DNA of 61,760 nucleotides from Rhodocyclales bacterium. Its GTDB lineage: Bacteria > Pseudomonadota > Gammaproteobacteria > Burkholderiales > Rhodocyclaceae. The number at the start of each line of letters is the position of its first letter. Within the stretch, counting starts at the first letter, position 1. The position numbers were made by a program, and so were the translations under genes. The stretch is from assembly GCA_016177805.1 (NCBI GenBank), contig JACOUN010000028.1, forward strand, positions 1-61,760, given 5' to 3'. The notes under the pieces were generated by a model that made no database searches, was not told the origin of the DNA, and saw only the letters and a program-made list of their open reading frames with translations. Shown piece by piece: positions 57,740 to 61,760 of this stretch.

Positions 57740-57925
57740 ATGCACAACCAGGCCACCCTGAATCTTCCCCGCGCGCGCGGCGCGATCGTCGCCGCCGCGC
57801 AGTCGCTGTGCGGCGCGATGCTGATCGGCATCGTGATCGTCTACGGCGCCGGCTTCAGCCACAGCGCCGCCGCGCACAACGCCGCCCATGACACCCGTCA
57901 TGCCAACGTCTTTCCCTGCCACTGA
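57740..57925 (+). CDS. cbtB: Cobalt transporter subunit CbtB
   Basis: A 61-residue protein with one transmembrane helix (SLCGAMLIGIVIVYGAGF) and a His-rich extracytoplasmic tail HSAAAHNAAHDTRHANVFPC. This is the classic CbtB pattern; the histidines likely bind cobalt. A GGAG site precedes ATG 57740. Coupled to cbtA 15 bp downstream. Confidence 0.93.
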   Translation: MHNQATLNLPRARGAIVAAAQSLCGAMLIGIVIVYGAGFSHSAAAHNAAHDTRHANVFPCH

Positions 57926-57940
57926 GTCGCGGAGGTTGTG

Positions 57941-58738
57941 ATGCTTTTTCGTCGCATAGTGCTATGCGCGCTGCTGGTCGGCGCGCTGTGCGGCCTGCTC
58001 GCCAGCGTGGTGCAGCAATGGCAGGTCATCCCGATCATCGAGGCCGCCGAGGCGCTGGAGTCGCGCGCGCTGCCGTCCGCCCCACCCGAGCTGGCCGCGC
58101 CCGCGCATGGCGCCGGCCACGCGCACGCGGATGAGCCGTTCATGCCGGAAGATGGGATGGAACGCGAGTTGTGGACGCTCATCGCGAATGCCCTCACCGC
58201 GACCGGCTTCGCCCTGCTGCTGATTCCGCTCATCGCGGCGGCCGAGCGGCTCCAGCGCGGCCCGGCGGCTACGGCGCGCAACGGGCTGGGGTGGGGGGCG
58301 GCGGGCTGGCTGTGCGTGTTCGTCGCGCCCGCGCTGGGCTTGCCGCCGGAAATACCGGGGGCGGCCGCGGCGGCCTTGCACGAGCGCCAGGCGTGGTGGC
58401 TGCTCGCGGTGGTGTGCGCCGCCTCCGGCATCGCGGTGCTGCGTTTCGTGCCGACCTATTGGCGCTGGCTCGGTCTGGGTTTGCTGGCGCTGCCCTATGC
58501 GGTCGGCGCCCCTGAACTCGGCGTTGGGCCGTTCTCGGGGTACGACGAGGCGGTCGTGGGCGAGATGGAGGCGCTGGCGCACCGCTTTGCCTGGGCGACC
58601 GCGATTGCCAACGCGATCGGCTGGCTGGCGCTGGGCAGTCTGAGCAGTGTCGCGGTGGCGCGCTGGGTGCGGCCCGCGCTCGACGCCACGCTGACCGGCA
58701 TGGCGACGCCCGCCGTGGTACGGGCGCGGACCTCATGA
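57941..58738 (+). CDS. cbtA: Cobalt transporter subunit CbtA
   Basis: A 265-residue membrane protein with about six helices. The loop after helix 1 holds a His-rich HGAGHAHADEPFMPEDG, probably metal binding. CbtA with CbtB is a predicted B12-regulated cobalt importer. GGAGG at 57931 fits ATG 57941 better than the GTG just before it. Overlaps cobJ by ATGA. Confidence 0.92.
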   Translation: MLFRRIVLCALLVGALCGLLASVVQQWQVIPIIEAAEALESRALPSAPPELAAPAHGAGHAHADEPFMPEDGMERELWTLIANALTATGFALLLIPLIAAAERLQRGPAATARNGLGWGAAGWLCVFVAPALGLPPEIPGAAAAALHERQAWWLLAVVCAASGIAVLRFVPTYWRWLGLGLLALPYAVGAPELGVGPFSGYDEAVVGEMEALAHRFAWATAIANAIGWLALGSLSSVAVARWVRPALDATLTGMATPAVVRARTS

Positions 58739-59667
58739 GCGGCAAGATCATGCTGGTCGGGCTGGGCCCCGGCAGCGTCGAGCACATGAGCGCGCGCGCG
58801 CGTGCCGCGATCGCCGAGGCCGACACGGTGATCGGCTACGTCACCTACATCCGCCTGGTCGCCGACCTGGTCCAGGGCAAGGAAGTCATCAAGAAATCGA
58901 TGACCGAAGAACTGGACCGCGCCATCGAAGCGCTGGCGCGCGCGCGCCTAGGGCGCAAGGTGGCGCTGATCTCGTCCGGCGACGCCGGGGTGTACGGCAT
59001 GGCCGGGCCGACCTTCGAGGTGCTGTTCCAGGCCGGGTGGACCCCGCCCAGCGGCCAGCCCGACGACATCGAGGTCGAGATCGTGCCGGGCGCTTCGGCG
59101 CTCAACAGTTGCGCGGCGCTGGTCGGCGCGCCGCTGACGCACGACTTCTGCGCGATCTCGCTGTCGGACCTGCTGACGCCGTGGCCGGTGATCGCGCGGC
59201 GCCTCGACGCGGCGGCATCCGCCGATTTCGTCGTGGCGCTGTACAACCCCAAGAGCGGACGGCGCGCGCGCCAGATCGTCGAGGCGCAGCGTCTGTTCCT
59301 CGCCCACCGTAGCCCGGATACCCCGGTGGCGCTGGTCAAGTCGGCCTACCGGCCGCGCCAGCGGGTCGAGTTCTCGACCCTGGCGCGCATGTGCGAAGCC
59401 GACATCGGCATGCTCACCACGGTGCTGATCGGCAATTCCAACACCTACCTGCGTGACGGCCTGATGGTGACCCCGCGCGGCTACGCCAACAAGTACGAGG
59501 TGGGCAGCGGCGATACGCGCGACGGCGAACAGGCGGGGCGTTCGCTCACGAGCGGGCTGGAAGGGTGGCTGGCGGCGCTGCGCGCCAGTGGTGAGAACGT
59601 CGAGGCGCTGGCGCGGCGCTATGGATTGCCGCCGCAGTATATTGCGGCGGCGTTGGCGCGGGAGTAA
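58735..59667 (+). CDS. cobJ: Precorrin-3B / cobalt-factor III C17-methyltransferase
   Basis: A 310-residue ring-contraction methylase (CobJ/CbiH). IMLVGLGPGSVEHMSARARA, VALISSGDAGVYGMAGP and VEIVPGASALNSCAALVGAP are class motifs. It is about 60 residues longer than the usual 240-250: a C-terminal tail (from GDTRDGEQ) of helical character with LARRYGLPPQYIAAAL. The tail has no Cys, so it is not the Fe-S extension of CbiH60. Last gene of the operon; convergent with bluB. Confidence 0.93.
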   Translation: MSGKIMLVGLGPGSVEHMSARARAAIAEADTVIGYVTYIRLVADLVQGKEVIKKSMTEELDRAIEALARARLGRKVALISSGDAGVYGMAGPTFEVLFQAGWTPPSGQPDDIEVEIVPGASALNSCAALVGAPLTHDFCAISLSDLLTPWPVIARRLDAAASADFVVALYNPKSGRRARQIVEAQRLFLAHRSPDTPVALVKSAYRPRQRVEFSTLARMCEADIGMLTTVLIGNSNTYLRDGLMVTPRGYANKYEVGSGDTRDGEQAGRSLTSGLEGWLAALRASGENVEALARRYGLPPQYIAAALARE

Positions 59668-59674
59668 CGCCGGA

Positions 59675-60430
59675 TTACAGTTTGGCGTCGGCGATTTCAG
59701 CCTGGGTGGCGCGCGCCGCGTCCACCAGGGTTGCGGCGGCGTCATCGTCGGCCGGGCCTTGCCAGCGGTCGAAGTGCAGCAGCGACTCGATCGGCTGGCG
59801 GGCGAGCCAGCCGGCCGCTTCCAGTTCCGGCTTGCGGTAGAAGTGGCTGACATAGCCGATGCACAGGTAGGCGACCGGAATGATGTCGAGCGGGATGTCG
59901 AGCGCTTCGCGCAGCGCCTTCTGGTGGAAGATGCTGACCCAGCCCACTCCCAGCCCCTCGGCGCGCGCCGCGAGCCACAGGTTCTGCACCGCGCACACCG
60001 AACTGTAGATGTCCATGGCCTTGATGTGGGTGCGTCCGACCACCACCGGGCCGTTGCGCTCGCGGTCGCAGGTGATGCAGATGTTGACCGGCGCCTCGAC
60101 GATGCCTTCGAGCTTGAGGCCGCGATAAATCTCGCGCTTGTCGCCTTCGAACATCAGCGCGGCTTCGGTGTGCGCGGTGTCGAAGGCCTCACGCACGCGC
60201 GCCTTGATTTCGGGCGAACGCACCACGACGAAGTCCCACGGTTGCATGAAGCCGACCGAGGGCGCGTGGTGGGCGGCGTTGAGCACCCGCGCCAGCACGT
60301 CATCGGGCACCGGGTCGGGCAGGAACTGCCCGCGCACGTCGCGCCGGGTATGGATGGCGCGGTACACGGCGTCCTTCTCCGCGTCGCTGAAATAAGGTTG
60401 TTGCTGGACTTCCTGCATGACGCTGCTCAT
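59675..60430 (-). CDS. bluB: 5,6-dimethylbenzimidazole synthase BluB
   Basis: A 251-residue flavin-destructase of nitroreductase fold. RAIHTRRDVRGQFLPDPVPD, APSVGFMQPWDFVVVR and EGLGVGWVSIFHQKAL are BluB signatures. It cuts FMNH2 with O2 to give DMB, so lower-ligand synthesis needs oxygen. ATG 60430 is preferred to 60436 because AAGGGG then lies seven bases upstream. A cobalamin riboswitch precedes it. Confidence 0.94.
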   Translation of the reverse strand: MSSVMQEVQQQPYFSDAEKDAVYRAIHTRRDVRGQFLPDPVPDDVLARVLNAAHHAPSVGFMQPWDFVVVRSPEIKARVREAFDTAHTEAALMFEGDKREIYRGLKLEGIVEAPVNICITCDRERNGPVVVGRTHIKAMDIYSSVCAVQNLWLAARAEGLGVGWVSIFHQKALREALDIPLDIIPVAYLCIGYVSHFYRKPELEAAGWLARQPIESLLHFDRWQGPADDDAAATLVDAARATQAEIADAKL

Positions 60431-60486
60431 GTTCATTCCCCTTGGAAGAGCAGTAATGCCGCTGCGGTCCAGACAGCGGCGGACAG

Positions 60487-60644
60487 GTTACGAGGCCGGT
60501 CTTCCGACTCGGGTTCAACGCGTCCGGACGCCTTCCCGGCGTGAGCCAGTGGCATGTGTCAGGACGCTCCCCCTTACGGCGCTGGGCACGTGGCGGAATC
60601 GCACCGCCTTCCCGATTCTCCCGCTCGCGCGGGCACCTCGTAAC
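60487..60644 (-). ncRNA. Cobalamin riboswitch upstream of bluB
   Basis: Read on the minus strand. P1 is a perfect 9-bp stem, GTTACGAGG (60644-60636) with CCTCGTAAC (60495-60487). Between them come GAGGTGCCCGC, GGGAGAATCGGGAAGGCGGT, GCCACTGGC with GCCGGGAAGGCG and GAGTCGGAAGACCGGCC. The segment to bluB is only about 55 bases, compatible with masking of the AAGGGG site. Confidence 0.93.
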
Positions 60645-60683
60645 GATAAAAACATATCCCGGCAACCCGGTCGACTGGCGCCC

Positions 60684-60742
60684 CGTAGGAGCGGCTTCAG
60701 CCGCGATAACAGCGTAATTCGGGGCTAAAGCCCCTCCTACGA
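60684..60742. repeat. REP palindrome upstream of the bluB riboswitch
   Basis: GTAGGAGCGGCTTCAGCCGCGA and, inverted, GGGGCTAAAGCCCCTCCTAC form a hairpin. It is the same family as at 14502 and 18303. It lies between the enoyl-CoA hydratase stop and the bluB leader. Confidence 0.85.
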
Positions 60743-60804
60743 CGCGTACGGGGTGCACGAAGCAGGGTTGCCTGAAGTAACGGAGTATATCCGCTGGGCG
60801 GCGT

Positions 60805-61587
60805 CTACGAGCCGGTGAAGCGCGGTTTGCGCTTGGCGAAGAACGCGTCCAACCCTTCGCGGTAGTCGGCGCTGTCGAGAAAGGCGAACGAGGCGCGTTT
60901 TTCCTCGTGGGTGAGCGGCGTGCCGCGCATCAGGCGGTGCACCCATTGCTTGTGCCAGCGTGCCACCAGCGGGGCGCCGGCGGCGATGCGCGCGGCGCTG
61001 GCGATGGCTTCATCGATCACGTCGGAGTCCGCGACGACACGGGTCAGCAGCCCCTTTTGCAGCGCTTCGTCGGCGCTCAGGATGCGGCCTTCGAGCAGGA
61101 TTTCGAGCAGCACCGCCGGGCCGACCAGTTCCAGCAGGCCCGCCATCTCGCCCGGATACATGGAGAAGCCGAGGCGGTTGATGGGGGCGCCGAAACGCGC
61201 CGATTCGCCCGCGATGCGCAGGTCGCAACAGCCGGCGATTTCAAGTCCGCCGCCAATGCACGCGCCCTGAATGGCCGCGACGGTGGGTATCGGGCAGGCG
61301 CGGATCGCGTTCAGCGCCGTCGCGACCAGTTGGTCGTGGTAATGCAGCGCGGCGTCGACGGTGGCGCGCACGGTTGCGAATTCCTCGATGTCGCCGCCGG
61401 CGGCAAAGGCCTCGCTGCCGTCGCCGCGCAGGATCACGCAGCGCAGGCCGGCGTCGTCGGCGATGCCGTCGAAGACGCCGTGCAACTGGCGCCACATCGT
61501 CGCGTTGATCGCGTTGAGTTTGCCCGGATACGCGAGCGTGACGGTGGCGACCGTGTCGTCGCGGTGAAAGTGGACCGCGCCGCTCAT
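60805..61587 (-). CDS. Enoyl-CoA hydratase/isomerase family protein
   Basis: A 260-residue crotonase-fold protein. FAAGGDIEEFATVRATVD and VAAIQGACIGGGLEIAGCCD provide the oxyanion-hole segments, and GFSMYPGEMAGLLELVGPA the hexamer core. The Glu pair of classic hydratases is not clear at the second position (YPGEMAGL), so the exact reaction is open. Its ATG overlaps the stop of the GntR-type regulator (ATGA), suggesting one operon. Confidence 0.85.
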   Translation of the reverse strand: MSGAVHFHRDDTVATVTLAYPGKLNAINATMWRQLHGVFDGIADDAGLRCVILRGDGSEAFAAGGDIEEFATVRATVDAALHYHDQLVATALNAIRACPIPTVAAIQGACIGGGLEIAGCCDLRIAGESARFGAPINRLGFSMYPGEMAGLLELVGPAVLLEILLEGRILSADEALQKGLLTRVVADSDVIDEAIASAARIAAGAPLVARWHKQWVHRLMRGTPLTHEEKRASFAFLDSADYREGLDAFFAKRKPRFTGS

Positions 61588-61760
61588 TGCAGTGCCGGGT
61601 CGGCCAGCGCGGGTTTGCGGCTGCGCGAGGCGGCGATGCGCGCCAGCGCCGCGCGACCGCTGTTGATGTGTTCGCGCATGCGTTGTTCGGCGAGTTGCGG
61701 GTTGCGTTCGAGCAGCGCGGCGAGCAGGGCGCCGTGCTCGGTCAGCGATTGCTCCAGCCG
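61584..61760 (-). CDS. GntR/FCD-type regulator, C-terminal fragment (runs off the window)
   Basis: Only the last 58 residues are in the window. EHGALLAALLERNPQLAEQR and MREHINSGRAALARIA match the end of an FCD ligand-binding domain of GntR/FadR-type regulators (E-H-x-x-L-L and M-x-x-H-I). The DNA-binding part lies beyond 61760. It probably regulates the coupled enoyl-CoA hydratase gene. Confidence 0.75.
   Translation of the reverse strand, partial: RLEQSLTEHGALLAALLERNPQLAEQRMREHINSGRAALARIAASRSRKPALADPALQ

Overview
This is a GC-rich proteobacterial chromosome segment. Heptose-based LPS core genes, Xre/RES toxin pairs, a FecCD-type B12 importer and REP-type palindromes point to a Beta- or Gammaproteobacterium. 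I lean towards a Betaproteobacterium (Rhodocyclales-like), but no rRNA or marker gene in the window settles it. Coding density is high and most operons are translationally coupled through ATGA or TGATG overlaps.

Layout. (1) 0-6.2 kb, minus strand: an accessory island with an MqsRA toxin-antitoxin (TA) pair, two tandem RES/Xre TA pairs and a large ACP / acyl-AMP ligase / PlsC fusion. A decayed copy of the 3' end of the fusion gene lies on the far side of mqsRA. (2) 6.2-14.4 kb, minus: an LPS inner-core operon hldA-hldD-waaF-waaC-waaG-waaP followed by two more WaaP/InaA-type kinases, the last with two kinase domains. (3) 14.6-23.9 kb: two c-di-GMP enzymes and the lower cobalamin pathway cobC, cobS, cobT, cobU, plus a small HD-like protein. 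(4) 24-30 kb, plus: a cobalamin riboswitch followed by btuB-btuC-btuD-cobO-cobB. (5) 30-36.9 kb: a DUF2157 membrane-protein pair, an orphan radical SAM/SPASM enzyme, comEA, rhlE and an M48 protease. (6) 36.9-41.3 kb: btuF-cobD-cbiB and the divergent cobQ. (7) 41.6-43 kb: trkH. (8) 43.4-49 kb: four tandem paralogous Asp-box lipoproteins of a family I cannot name. (9) 49-50.3 kb: an MNT/HEPN pair lying between a broken and an intact copy of a cobalamin riboswitch leader. (10) 50.5-60.6 kb: that riboswitch and a tightly coupled corrin-ring operon cobM-cbiX-cbiC-cbiD-cobL-cobI-cbiG-cobE-cbtB-cbtA-cobJ, then convergent bluB with its own riboswitch. (11) The right end holds an enoyl-CoA hydratase and the C-terminus of a GntR/FCD regulator.

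Together the B12 genes encode outer- and inner-membrane corrinoid uptake (BtuB, BtuF, BtuCD), probable cobalt import (CbtAB), CbiX cobalt insertion, an early-cobalt ring-contraction route (CbiD, CbiG, CobM/I/J/L, CbiC), amidation and adenosylation (CobB, CobO, CobQ), aminopropanol attachment (CobD, CbiB), lower-ligand synthesis (BluB) and nucleotide-loop assembly (CobU, CobT, CobS, CobC). Precorrin-6A reductase (CobK/CbiJ) and uroporphyrinogen methyltransferase are not in the window.

Short repeats are frequent: REP hairpins, a 163-bp MITE present twice, a 143-bp element with perfect 17-bp ends, and an 81-bp sequence in three tandem copies. Several begin exactly at stop codons.
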